Source of the DNA: JACPYM01 sp031423495
Lineage (GTDB): Bacteria > Acidobacteriota > Blastocatellia > RBC074
NCBI GenBank assembly: GCA_031423495.1
Contig: JANPFP010000265.1
Location: 24,223-88,222, forward strand
Length of the DNA: 64,000 nucleotides
Direction: 5' to 3'
Of this stretch, positions 33,569-43,817 are shown piece by piece (position 1 is the first letter of the stretch; the number at the start of each line of letters is the position of its first letter). A program made the position numbers and the translations under genes. The notes under the pieces were generated by a model. That model was given only the letters and a program-made list of their open reading frames with translations. It did no database searches and had not been told where the DNA came from.

Positions 33569-34915
33569 ATGCAACCAGACCTGAATAGCCTTCGCATAGA
33601 CAAGTCGCTGAAAAACAGCGCGCAAGGTTCCGGCATTGCGCGCTGGGCCAAGTGGTGGATCATCGGCGGCGTATTGCTGTTCGCCTTGTTGGGCGCAGCG
33701 CGTTTTCTTTACAACAAGCTGAACGCCGCGCTCGAAGTCGAAGTGGCGCGCGCTACGAAAACGACGAATAGCAGCGCGCCTACTGGCAGCATTGTCTTGA
33801 GCGCGACGGGTTACATCGTGGCGCATCACAAGATTCAAGTGGCCTCGAAAGTCGTAGGCAAAGTCGCGTGGATCGGCGTCGAGAAAGGCGACCGCGTGAC
33901 GCAAGGCCAAGTCATCGCGCGGCTCGAAGACGATGAATACCGCGCGCAGTTGCAACAAGCCCAGGGCCGCTTGAGTTCGCTCGAAGCGCGTTTGCTTGAA
34001 TTGCAAAACGGTTCGCGTCCCGAAGAAGTCGCCGTCGCCGACGCCAACCTCGCGCGCGAGAAAGCCGATCTGGCAAACGCCAAAATCAGCCTCGACCGCA
34101 CCGAACGCTTGCTGAAAGATCAGGTCATTTCGCAACAGGCATTTGACGATGCGAAATCGCGTTATGACTCGCAAGCGGCGCGCGTGGCTTCGATTGAGAA
34201 GACGTTTCAACTGGTCAAGCTCGGCCCGCGTCAGGAACAACTCGCGCAAGCGCGTGGCGAGATAGAACAGGCCAAAGGCACGTTGGCGCTGGCTCAAACG
34301 CAGCTTAACAACACGATCATTCGCGCGCCGATTCGCGGCACGATTCTCGAACGCATCGTCGAACGAGGCGAATTCGTCACGACGGGTTTTGTCGGCGAAC
34401 GCGGCGCGAAAGGTTACGTCGTCTCGATGGCCGACTTGAACGACTTGCAGGTTGAGTTAGACATCAGCCAAAACGATTTTGCCCGACTGAGTCGGCAACA
34501 GCGCAGCACGATTCGCACCGACGCTTACCGCGACCGCAGCTACGAAGGCTTTATCGAAGAGATTGCGCCCGAAGCCAATCGGCAAAAGGCTACGGTGCAG
34601 GTCAAAGTCAAAGTGACCAATCCCGACGGCGACCTGCGACCCGATATGAACGCCAGCGTAGACTTTCTCGCCGACGCGCCAGTTGCCAATACGAAAAGCG
34701 AACCCGCGAAGCCGATGGTTTACGTACCTGCGGCGGCAGTGCGTGACAACGCGGTATTCATTTATCTGAACGGACAAGCCGTGCGGCGTGCGATCAAGAC
34801 CGGCGCGACCAATGCGCAAGGTGTCCGCGTCGAAGAAGGCTTGATTGGCGGCGAAGAAGTCATCATCAATCCACCGGCAGAACTCAAAGACGGAGGCAAA
34901 GTAAAAATCAAATGA
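33569..34915 (+). CDS. HlyD/MacA-type periplasmic adaptor
   Basis: 448 residues. N-terminal membrane anchor (WWIIGGVLLFALLGAARFLY at about 30-50), barrel/lipoyl domain with IVLSATGYIVAHHKIQVASK and GDRVTQGQVIARLEDDEYRA, a long coiled-coil hairpin (about 120-240), second lipoyl half (IRAPIRGTILERIVERGEFV) and a beta-barrel region ending in GGEEVIINPPAELKDGGKV. The class links an inner-membrane transporter to an outer-membrane channel. Its stop overlaps the ATPase ATG (ATGA). Confidence 0.92.
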   Translation: MQPDLNSLRIDKSLKNSAQGSGIARWAKWWIIGGVLLFALLGAARFLYNKLNAALEVEVARATKTTNSSAPTGSIVLSATGYIVAHHKIQVASKVVGKVAWIGVEKGDRVTQGQVIARLEDDEYRAQLQQAQGRLSSLEARLLELQNGSRPEEVAVADANLAREKADLANAKISLDRTERLLKDQVISQQAFDDAKSRYDSQAARVASIEKTFQLVKLGPRQEQLAQARGEIEQAKGTLALAQTQLNNTIIRAPIRGTILERIVERGEFVTTGFVGERGAKGYVVSMADLNDLQVELDISQNDFARLSRQQRSTIRTDAYRDRSYEGFIEEIAPEANRQKATVQVKVKVTNPDGDLRPDMNASVDFLADAPVANTKSEPAKPMVYVPAAAVRDNAVFIYLNGQAVRRAIKTGATNAQGVRVEEGLIGGEEVIINPPAELKDGGKVKIK

Positions 34916-35634
34916 GCGACAGCATCAATAACATCGGGGGCAACATCGCAATCGAAGCCCGCAACCTGACCAAAGAATTCAAACGCGCTGAGTTTCACAT
35001 CACGGCGCTCAAAGACGCCAACCTGCAAATCAAGCAAGGCGAATTCGTAGCGTTGATGGGGCCTTCGGGTTCTGGCAAGTCTACGTTGTTGCATCTGATG
35101 GCGGCGATGGATCGTCCGTCGAGCGGCGACATCACGGTCTTCGGCCAAAACCTGAAAGGCATGAGCGACGCCGAAATCGCGCGCTGGCGCAACGCGCACA
35201 TCGGTTTCATCTTTCAATCGTTCAACCTGATTCCGGTGCTGACCGCGCTTGAAAACGTAGAGCTTCCGCTCAAGCTCACCAAACTGAACAAAGCCCAACG
35301 CCGCGAACACGCCGTGCGCGCATTGGAACTCGTCGGCCTCGGCGACCGCCTGAGCCATACGCCGCGCCAGCTTTCGGGCGGACAGGAACAGCGCGTTGCC
35401 ATCGCCCGCGCCATCGTGACTGACCCCGACGTATTGCTAGCGGACGAACCCACCGGCAACCTCGATGCGACTTCGGCGCGCGAAGCCCTCACGCTGTTGA
35501 GCAGGCTCAACAAAGAATTTGGCAAAACGATTGTGATGGTTACGCACGATGCCCACGCCGCGAAAACGGCTTCGCACGTGCGCTATCTCGAAAAGGGTAC
35601 GCTCTTGCCCGAAGGCCAGAAACCAGAAGACTAA
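34912..35634 (+). CDS. ABC transporter ATP-binding protein, MacB/LolD type
   Basis: 240 residues. Walker A GPSGSGKSTLLHL, Q-loop FQSFNLIPVLTALENVELPL, signature LSGGQEQRVAIARAI, Walker B VLLADEPTGNLD and H-loop VTHD are all present. It overlaps the adaptor gene by 4 bp. It is the only ATPase in this region and so probably powers the permeases at 32282, 38841 and 41227, and perhaps 29453. Confidence 0.95.
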   Translation: MSDSINNIGGNIAIEARNLTKEFKRAEFHITALKDANLQIKQGEFVALMGPSGSGKSTLLHLMAAMDRPSSGDITVFGQNLKGMSDAEIARWRNAHIGFIFQSFNLIPVLTALENVELPLKLTKLNKAQRREHAVRALELVGLGDRLSHTPRQLSGGQEQRVAIARAIVTDPDVLLADEPTGNLDATSAREALTLLSRLNKEFGKTIVMVTHDAHAAKTASHVRYLEKGTLLPEGQKPED

Positions 35635-35721
35635 GGCCGGGCAAGGGAATTAAGGCAAAGGGAAATACTGGCAAGATTCTTTGGTCGCGGTTGCTCTGTC
35701 GTATCTCGAAACCCAATTTGA

Positions 35722-36531
35722 TTAGGCCAGCAATACGCCTTTAACCACTGTCACGGCGTGTCCGCGCATCAGCACGCGGTCGCCTTGCAATACGACTTGC
35801 ATCTGTCCGCCGCGCGCCGAGGCCTGATAGGCCATCATTTCAGTTTTGTTGAGTTTGGCTGACCAATACGGCGTCAGCGCGCAATGTGCCGAACCCGTCA
35901 CGGGGTCTTCGTCAATGCCGTAAGCCGAAGCGAAATAGCGCGAGACAAAATCGAAATCAGCCGTGTCAGATTTGGCTGTCACGATTACGCCATAAGGCAG
36001 GCTGCGCAGTTGCATAAACGATGGATGCAATTCGCGCACGGTTTTGGCTTCGGCAAATTCGGCGAGGTAGTTGCGGTCTTTACCGCTGGGGTCTTTGAGC
36101 AAAACTGCGTTGATGGGGTCTGCACCTAACGCCGCAATCATTTCCTCTGGCACTTCTGCCGCGTAAGAAGCCAGCGCGGGAAAATCCAATTCGATCAAGT
36201 CGCCGACTCGTTGCGCCGTCAGCCATCCGCTCATCGTATGAAAGCGCGCCGTCTCGTCGGCTTTGAGTTTGCCGGTCTGCCACAGGATGTGTGCGCTCGC
36301 CAATGTAGCGTGTCCGCACAACGGAATTTCTACGGTTGGGGTGAACCAACGTAAGTCGTATCCGTCTTCACGCGGCACGAGAAACGCGGTCTCAGCCAGA
36401 TTCATTTCAGCCGCAACTTGTAACATCCAGTCGGCGTCGCGCGCTTCATTCAACAGGCAGACGGCAGCGGGATTGCCCTTGAACGGCGCATTGGTGAAAG
36501 CGTCAACAGTGAAAATCGGTAGTTCGTTCAT
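35722..36531 (-). CDS. PhzF-family isomerase
   Basis: 269 residues, diaminopimelate epimerase-like fold. Starts MNELPIFTVDAFTNAPFKGN followed by PAAVCLLNEARDADWMLQ; the catalytic Glu lies in NLAETAFLV; the GIDEDPVTGSAHCALTPYW block is the family signature near residue 210. Members isomerise small metabolites; the phenazine role is special to some species. Divergent from the NHL-M23 gene and single on this strand. Confidence 0.93.
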   Translation of the reverse strand: MNELPIFTVDAFTNAPFKGNPAAVCLLNEARDADWMLQVAAEMNLAETAFLVPREDGYDLRWFTPTVEIPLCGHATLASAHILWQTGKLKADETARFHTMSGWLTAQRVGDLIELDFPALASYAAEVPEEMIAALGADPINAVLLKDPSGKDRNYLAEFAEAKTVRELHPSFMQLRSLPYGVIVTAKSDTADFDFVSRYFASAYGIDEDPVTGSAHCALTPYWSAKLNKTEMMAYQASARGGQMQVVLQGDRVLMRGHAVTVVKGVLLA

Positions 36532-36597
36532 ACGTGCATTATGCGAATTGCGCGGCGTGCGTAAAGCGCAACGCGCCGCGTGTTAGACTGCGCGCGA

Positions 36598-38682
36598 ATG
36601 TTTAATTGGTCTCGTTTGGCAAAAATCCCGCTCTGGTGGCGCTTCGTGATTTTCTCGGCGCTGGCTTTGGTTGTCTTCTGGGGCGCGTGGCGTTGGTGGT
36701 TGCGCGTGCGGCCTGCGCGCGTGTTGACGCACGCCGTGACGTTCGTGCGCGACGCGCGCGAACCGCGTGCGTTGAGCGATCCGTTCGGTTTGGCGATTGA
36801 TGATGATGGCACACTTTTCGTCAGCGACGGTCTCGGCGAACTGAAGCGCGTTGCGCCTGACGGTACGTCACAAACCTTAACGAAGGCGCTGCATACGCCG
36901 TCGTTCATCGCGTTGGCGGCTGACCACAAACTGATCGTGGCGGACTCAGGCGCGCACACGATTCATCGCGTAGACCGCATCACCGGCGCAGTCGAGTTGT
37001 TAGCCGGTACGCCCAACCAAAGCGGACGGCGCGATGACGCAGCGGCGCAAGCGCAATTCAACGCGCCCGTCGGCGTGGCCGTGAATGACGCCGGACTGAT
37101 TTTCATCGCCGACACTTATAACGACCGCATCTGCACGCTCGACGCGAACGGGCAAATCAAAACGCTGGCAACCGGATTTCATACGCCGTCGGGTTTAGTC
37201 GTCGCCGCTGACAGCAGCCTGCTGGTCGCCGACACCGGACATCATCGCCTCTGTCGCGTGACGATGGATGGCACGGTGACGACCTTGGCGGGTACGGGCG
37301 AAGCTGCTGTGCGCGACGGCAAACTTTTAGAAGCGGCCTTCGATCAACCGACCGGCTTGGCTTGGCGACGCGATGGCGCGCTGGCGATTGCCGAAGCAGG
37401 CAGCGCGACGATTCGTTTGCTGCAATTCGGCAACGCGAAGCAAAGCATTGAGGCGAGCGTTACGACATTGGCGGGAGGCTTCGGCTGGCGCGACGGCACG
37501 CTCAACGAAGCGCGTTTTCAATATCCCACTGGCTTGGCGTTTAACGCCGAAGATGTGTTGTTCGTCGCCGACAGCGGCAATGGCGCGGTGCGTGCGTTGC
37601 TGCCTGACGGCGTGACGTATGGGCAAGCCGTTCAGCCTGACGAAGCGCGCATCCCTTCAGAAAAGTTGCGCGCGACGGTGCAAAGCGCAGGCGCGCGCTG
37701 GCCGTTTTTTCCGTTTGAAGCGCGCCGTGAAATCGCAGGCACGTTCGGTGAAATTCGCGGCGTGAGTTCGCCCAACGAAGACGCCTGGTTTCACAACGGA
37801 CTCGATATTCCCGGCGCTTATGGCGAGACGGTTTATGCGATGTATGGCGAACGCATCACGCGCTTGCTTGCGGTCGAAGGCACAGGCGAAACGCGCGAAC
37901 GTTTGCGGCTGCCGCTGTTTGGTTACATTCACGTGCGCATCGGACGCGATCAAAACGATCAACCGTTGCCGAGTTTGCCCAGCGCTCAACTTTTGCGCGA
38001 TGGCGAAGGAAAAGTGGCGGAAGTGCGCGTGCCGCGCGGCACGCACATACGCGCAGGACAGGGCGTGGGTACGCTTAATCGTTTGAATCACGTTCATCTC
38101 ATCGCAGGCCCCGCGAGCAGTGAAATCAATGCGCTCGCGGCGCTGCCGTTGCCGGGCATCAGCGACAAGATTGCGCCGGTGATTGAAAGCGTAGCGTTGG
38201 TGTCGGCAGACGATGCGACGTTTGATGCTGGGCAAAAACCGGTGAACGCAAAAAATGCCAAGACACCTGCGCCGGTGATGATGCAAGGTCGCCAACGCAT
38301 CATCGTGACGGCTTATGATCAAGCCGATGGCAACGCGAGTTATCGCCGCTTGGGTTTATATCGGCTGGGTTATCAAATCCTGCGCAAAGACGGCTCGCCA
38401 ATCGCCGGCTTCGCGCAGCCGCGAACCACAATGACCTTTGATCGCTTGCCGCATACGCCTGATGCGGCACGACGGGTTTACGCCACGGGCAGCCAGTCGG
38501 GTTACACGGGGCAGACGATCTTTGCTTATCAAGTCACGAACGAATTGCGCGACGGCGTCGTATCGGAAGGCTGGTGGGATACGACATCGTTGGCGGCAGG
38601 CGAATATGTGGTGCGGGTTTTTGCGGAAGATTTTTTTCGCAATCAGGCGACGCGCGACTTGGCGGTGACGGTGGTACGATAG
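36598..38682 (+). CDS. Membrane-anchored NHL beta-propeller fused to M23-like peptidase
   Basis: 694 residues. An N-terminal membrane helix (about 10-32), then NHL repeats (SDPFGLAIDDDGTLFVSDGL, AQFNAPVGVAVNDAGLIFIA, DQPTGLAWRRDGALAIAEAG, QYPTGLAFNAEDVLFVADSG) to about residue 345. From about 390 the sequence has the M23 layout: GVSSPNEDAWFHNGLDIPG (H-x-G-x-D-like, zinc site) and LNRLNHVHLIAGP (H-x-H, near 496). A domain of unknown fold follows. It looks like a periplasmic cell-wall-linked enzyme or sensor. Catalytic residues seem present, but I cannot confirm. Start ATG 36598 gives a typical anchored N-terminus. Confidence 0.8.
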   Translation: MFNWSRLAKIPLWWRFVIFSALALVVFWGAWRWWLRVRPARVLTHAVTFVRDAREPRALSDPFGLAIDDDGTLFVSDGLGELKRVAPDGTSQTLTKALHTPSFIALAADHKLIVADSGAHTIHRVDRITGAVELLAGTPNQSGRRDDAAAQAQFNAPVGVAVNDAGLIFIADTYNDRICTLDANGQIKTLATGFHTPSGLVVAADSSLLVADTGHHRLCRVTMDGTVTTLAGTGEAAVRDGKLLEAAFDQPTGLAWRRDGALAIAEAGSATIRLLQFGNAKQSIEASVTTLAGGFGWRDGTLNEARFQYPTGLAFNAEDVLFVADSGNGAVRALLPDGVTYGQAVQPDEARIPSEKLRATVQSAGARWPFFPFEARREIAGTFGEIRGVSSPNEDAWFHNGLDIPGAYGETVYAMYGERITRLLAVEGTGETRERLRLPLFGYIHVRIGRDQNDQPLPSLPSAQLLRDGEGKVAEVRVPRGTHIRAGQGVGTLNRLNHVHLIAGPASSEINALAALPLPGISDKIAPVIESVALVSADDATFDAGQKPVNAKNAKTPAPVMMQGRQRIIVTAYDQADGNASYRRLGLYRLGYQILRKDGSPIAGFAQPRTTMTFDRLPHTPDAARRVYATGSQSGYTGQTIFAYQVTNELRDGVVSEGWWDTTSLAAGEYVVRVFAEDFFRNQATRDLAVTVVR

Positions 38683-38698
38683 CGACCAGACATTGACT

Positions 38699-38826
38699 GC
38701 CACAGAGGCACGGAGTCACAGAGAAAATTAGAGGTGGAGGTACTGCCTTTTGATTCGCATTTATTTGAAAGCCCAAGACCTTTCTCCGCTTGCTAAAATA
38801 GCTCTGTGGCTCCGTGCCTCTGTGGC
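38699..38826. repeat. 25-bp near-perfect inverted repeat
   Basis: GCCACAGAGGCACGGAGTCA continued by CAGAG, and its complement at 38802-38826 with one mismatch. It stands just before the permease gene. Confidence 0.8.
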
Positions 38827-38840
38827 AAATTTTCTGATAT

Positions 38841-40066
<1,226 letters not shown>

Positions 40067-40070
<4 letters not shown>

Positions 40071-40669
40071 CGAACGGCATGATAAAGGTAAATCCAATAA
40101 GAATCCCCGGCAGTTGGCGGCAAGGCTATGCGCTTGATTACCATACATTGCGTAGTACCTTTATCGGGCATGACGAGTTTGGGCATCCGCTTTTTGAAAC
40201 CGAACGTAGTGCGATTGGTGAAGCGTTATATCGGCTGAAATACAAATCTGATTATGGGCCGATGGATGAACTTGTTGAGACAACAGCGCAGTTTATTGAC
40301 CAATGGGGAATCACGTTTGACTGGCTGCTGCCGACTCCGCCATCGCGCAAACGTCGCTACCAGCCGGTGTTTGAGTTGGCGCGTCGGCTGGCGGCCAAAT
40401 TGAACTTGCCGCTTTGCGAAGATTGCGCGCTCAAAGGCAAGACGACTGCCGAACTGAAAAACGTTTTTTCTTACGAAGAGCGAATGCAACTGTTGGAAAG
40501 CGCTTACAAGGTTGACGCCGTGCGGTTGCAGGGCAAAAGCGTGTTGTTGTTGGATGATCTCTATCGTTCCGGTGCAACTCTCAATGCGTTGACCGCCGCT
40601 GTTTATGGTAAGGGCGGCGCGGCGAACGTTTATGTATTGGCTTTGACCAGAACCAGGAGCGCAGCATGA
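40067..40669 (+). CDS. ComF-like phosphoribosyltransferase
   Basis: 200 residues (GTG 40067 overlaps the permease stop; ATG 40079 is an alternative). The PRPP loop is SVLLLDDLYRSGATLNALTA, near residue 160; upstream are DWLLPTPPSRKRRYQPVFEL and CALKGKTTAELKN. This resembles the ComF family core, but without the N-terminal zinc ribbon. The reaction, base plus PRPP, is unknown. It overlaps the SLOG-family gene by 4 bp, so the two are coupled. Confidence 0.8.
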
Positions 40670-41217
40670 ATAAAGTTTTTATTGGCGGTTCGAGAATGGT
40701 TACGCACTTGTCACAAACGGTGCGAGAGCGATTGGATAAGCTGGTTCAAAATGAATTGCCCGTGTTGATCGGTGACGCTAACGGAGCCGATCAATGCGTA
40801 CAGGCTTATCTGGCGAGTCATAAATATCCTCACGTGACGGTTTATTGCATGCTCAATAGTTGTCGCAACAACGTAGGGCAATGGGAAACCAAAAGCATCG
40901 AGCCGCAACCAGGCGACAAAGGGTTGCGCTATTTTGCCCGCAAAGATGAACAGATGGCGCGTGAAGCGGATTACGGCTTGATGCTTTGGGATGGGCAGAG
41001 CAACGGTACGCTGAACAACATGCTCAATCTGTTGGCGGATGAAAAAAAGGCCGTGGTTTATCTTGCCCGTAATGAGTCGTGGCATACGCTGCGTCATTGG
41101 GATGATCTGGCAAAACTGCTGGCGGTTTGTGATGCGGCGACGTTGGCAGGCTTTGAGAAAAAGCTGAATCTGTCAGCACGTATGGGTGCGCGACAGTTGG
41201 AATTGCTGGCGGCTTGA
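40666..41217 (+). CDS. SLOG/DUF2493-like (YspA-type) nucleotide-binding protein
   Basis: 183 residues. The N-terminal Rossmann-like part starts MNKVFIGGSRMVTHLSQTVR and has VLIGDANGADQCVQAYLASH, which matches the G-x-R ... G-D/G-A-x-G-x-D pattern of the YspA-like SLOG families; LMLWDGQSNGTLNNMLNLL is the second nucleotide-binding block. SLOG proteins bind or cleave nucleotide derivatives. ATG overlaps the phosphoribosyltransferase gene (ATGA). The function of the pair is unknown. Confidence 0.75.
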   Translation: MNKVFIGGSRMVTHLSQTVRERLDKLVQNELPVLIGDANGADQCVQAYLASHKYPHVTVYCMLNSCRNNVGQWETKSIEPQPGDKGLRYFARKDEQMAREADYGLMLWDGQSNGTLNNMLNLLADEKKAVVYLARNESWHTLRHWDDLAKLLAVCDAATLAGFEKKLNLSARMGARQLELLAA

Positions 41218-41226
41218 GGTGGTTTT

Positions 41227-42489
41227 ATGACTCGTGGCGACTTTCGCGAAAACATTGCGATGGCGTTCGACACTTTGCTGGCGAACAAGACGCGCTCGTT
41301 CCTCACCATTCTCGGCGTCGTGGTAGGCACGATGACCGTTATCGTGATTGCCGCGCTCGTGTCGGGCATCAATGAGCGCGTATCCCGCGAGATTGAGTCG
41401 TTCGGTACGAATTCGATTTATATTTTTAAGTTCGATCCGGGGTTCAATTTCAACCCTACGTTTGAAGAGCGCACGCGCAAGCCGCTCAGTTATGAAGACG
41501 CGCTGGCGATCAAGGCCGAGTGTCCGGCGGTCGAAGAAGTCACCGCCCTCATGTCGCCCGTAGACTTTTTGCAAGGCCCGATGGCTGACCGCGTCAAGAT
41601 TCGCTATCAAGACACCGAGATGGTGAACGCAACGGTGTCGGGCATCTTTCCGGCTTATTTCAGAATGGGGACGATTGAGGTCACCGAAGGCCGCGCGTTC
41701 ACCGAAGGCGAAAATATGGCGCGCGCCGATGTGTGCGTGATCGGGCGCGACGTAGCCAATACGCTGTTCCCGATGGTGGATGCGGTAGGGCGCGAACTCT
41801 CGTTTAACGGACGCAATTTTCAGGTCGTAGGCGTACTCAAACAGCGCGACTTTTTTCTGCAACCGTCGGACGATCCGGGCAATGAGAACAAGGCGGTTTA
41901 TTTGCCTTACGAGACGATTCGCAAAATCTATCCGAACGTGAAAGAGCATTTCGTTATTGCACAAGCCCGCCCCGGTTTGACCGATCAGGCGCTCGAAGAA
42001 ATTCGCGGCGCGTTGCGCAAGTCGCGCAAGGTGGCATTCGCGCAGCCCGATAGTTTCGGCCTGCAAACCTCGAAAGGCATCATCGAACAGTTCGGCCAAA
42101 TCACGGGCGGCGTCTTTATGTTGATGATGGCGATTTCCAGCGTAGGCTTGCTGATCGGCGGCATCGGCGTGATGAATATCATGCTGGTCAGCGTCACCGA
42201 ACGCACCAGAGAGATTGGCGTACGCAAAGCCATCGGCGCGAAACGCCGCGACATCGTGCAACAGTTTCTGATCGAAGCCGCTACGTTGACCGGCCTGGGT
42301 GGTTTGCTGGGCATTCTGTTCGGCTGGCTCATTGCCCAAATCATCAAGTTGTATATGCCGACTTATATCCCGCTGTGGGCTCCCATCGCGGGCTTCGTCG
42401 TCTCGGTCACACTCGGCGTAGGTTTTGGCCTATGGCCCGCGATGAAGGCCGCGCGACTCGATCCGATTGAAGCGCTGCGTTACGAATAA
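41227..42489 (+). CDS. ABC transporter permease, MacB type
   Basis: 420 residues. MTRGDFRENIAMAFDTLLAN then KTRSFLTILGVVVGTMTVIV gives the N-terminal helix; a periplasmic MacB-PCD domain follows; then three helices with VTERTREIGVRKAIGAKRRD, and an end of RLDPIEALRYE. Close relative of the permease at 38841, from which it is separated by the phosphoribosyltransferase/SLOG pair; both resemble MacB without ATPase. Confidence 0.93.
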   Translation: MTRGDFRENIAMAFDTLLANKTRSFLTILGVVVGTMTVIVIAALVSGINERVSREIESFGTNSIYIFKFDPGFNFNPTFEERTRKPLSYEDALAIKAECPAVEEVTALMSPVDFLQGPMADRVKIRYQDTEMVNATVSGIFPAYFRMGTIEVTEGRAFTEGENMARADVCVIGRDVANTLFPMVDAVGRELSFNGRNFQVVGVLKQRDFFLQPSDDPGNENKAVYLPYETIRKIYPNVKEHFVIAQARPGLTDQALEEIRGALRKSRKVAFAQPDSFGLQTSKGIIEQFGQITGGVFMLMMAISSVGLLIGGIGVMNIMLVSVTERTREIGVRKAIGAKRRDIVQQFLIEAATLTGLGGLLGILFGWLIAQIIKLYMPTYIPLWAPIAGFVVSVTLGVGFGLWPAMKAARLDPIEALRYE

Positions 42490-42507
42490 AACGCTCTTGG
42501 TAAAATT

Positions 42508-42537
42508 TTGACACTTGGTTTGACCACGTGCTATAAG
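42508..42537 (+). promoter_or_regulatory. Candidate sigma70-type promoter
   Basis: TTGACA, 18 bp, TATAAG. It lies 255 bp upstream of the secreted protein gene at 42793, leaving a long leader. A hairpin TGACAGA/TCTGTCA occurs at 42718-42735. Confidence 0.5.
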
Positions 42538-42792
42538 CCGCACGCTTTTGCTGGCTGGGATTTTCACGAACAATCAATAAAAACATAACGGCAGACACCC
42601 TTGAGCGGGAATCTGGCAACGCGCTCATTTTTTTACCTGTCTGTCGCTTTCTTCCTTTTACGACTTATTTTCAATACGGCGGTAATGGACTTGGCTGCGC
42701 GTCTGGCGTTGGTCAAGTGACAGAGGTTTTCTGTCAGCATGCTTCATTACGCTAAGAATCACCGCGAGTCTTTTGATCGAAAGGAGCAAGTC

Positions 42793-43728
42793 ATGCGTAA
42801 GTTAATAGCTATCGCAATAGCTGTTTTTCTGTTGCCAGTTTTCGGAATGGGGCAAGCCTCTCTCAACGCTCAAGACGCGAATGAGGCGCAGGCCAAAGCC
42901 GAAAAAATTCTCAAACAAGCGCGCGCCGCCATTGGCAGCGAAGCGCAACTCTCAGCCCTGACCAGTCTTTCAGCGCAACTCACTTCACACCGAACCGTCG
43001 GCGCTACGCCGGTTACGCGCGACATTGAATACGACATTTTGCTGCCCGATAAATTCCGTCGGCGCGAAAGCAGCGAGCCGTTCACGACCGTGACCGTGAT
43101 GGACGATGACAATGTCTCGACCCGCAGCATCCCGAATCCGGCAAGCGCGGGCGGCGATCCGCTGCGCGAAAACAGTAATTATCCGCAAGCTCAGGTGCGC
43201 CGCCGCGCCGATTTTTTGCGCGTACTACTGAGCTTGATGTTGGCCTTGCCGGCTCCAGAAGCCGCGAAATATAGCTACGTCGGTGAATGGCTAGACTCCG
43301 ACGGCCATGGCGAGAAAGCCGATATGATTGACGTAGCAGCCAAAGACGGATTCGCCGCGCGCCTTTATCTCAATCAGAAAACGCACCGGTTAGTGGCGCT
43401 GACTTATCACGGACAACAGCTTTCTTACGCTTTGCGGGCCACGGCAAATCGTATGGGTAACGCTCCGCCGCCCAATAAAGCCGCTAGCCCGGCAGCGCGC
43501 CGCGAAGAACTCGAAAAACGCCGCGACCTGTTTGAAGTGTTTTTATCCAAGGCTCCGCTGACCGACTACCGCTGGGTTTTTGCCGATTATAAAAACGTGA
43601 AAGGCGTCTCGCTGCCCCATTCGCTGACCAAGTCTGAAGCAGGACACGATTACGAAGAATGGGCGATTAGCCTGTTCAAGCTTAACCCCAAACTTACGGC
43701 TGCCATGTTTACGCAACCGCAGAAGTAA
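42793..43728 (+). CDS. Exported protein of unknown function
   Basis: 311 residues from ATG 42793 with AAAGGAG 8 bp before it. Signal peptide MRKLIAIAIAVFLLPVFGMG; mature part begins near QDANEAQAKAEKILKQARAA. Central part is beta-rich (VTRDIEYDILLPDKFRRRES, GEWLDSDGHGEKADMIDV, RLYLNQKTHRLVALTYHGQQ), which has the look of LolA/outer membrane lipoprotein-sorting folds, though I cannot assign a family. It may be expressed together with, or regulate, the TonB receptor downstream. Confidence 0.75.
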   Translation: MRKLIAIAIAVFLLPVFGMGQASLNAQDANEAQAKAEKILKQARAAIGSEAQLSALTSLSAQLTSHRTVGATPVTRDIEYDILLPDKFRRRESSEPFTTVTVMDDDNVSTRSIPNPASAGGDPLRENSNYPQAQVRRRADFLRVLLSLMLALPAPEAAKYSYVGEWLDSDGHGEKADMIDVAAKDGFAARLYLNQKTHRLVALTYHGQQLSYALRATANRMGNAPPPNKAASPAARREELEKRRDLFEVFLSKAPLTDYRWVFADYKNVKGVSLPHSLTKSEAGHDYEEWAISLFKLNPKLTAAMFTQPQK

Positions 43729-43737
43729 AAGCCCCTT

Positions 43738-43789
43738 GTAGTGACGACTTCAGTCGTTCTCCTAACGAGACGACTTAAGTCGTTACTAC
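43738..43789. repeat. 19-bp inverted repeat upstream of TonB receptor
   Basis: GTAGTGACGACTTCAGTCG and CGACTTAAGTCGTTACTAC, nearly exact complements with a 14-bp loop. It ends 29 bp before the receptor start and could end transcription of the preceding gene. Confidence 0.75.
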
Positions 43790-43817
43790 GTGTCACTTTC
43801 CACAGGAGATTTCAGTG

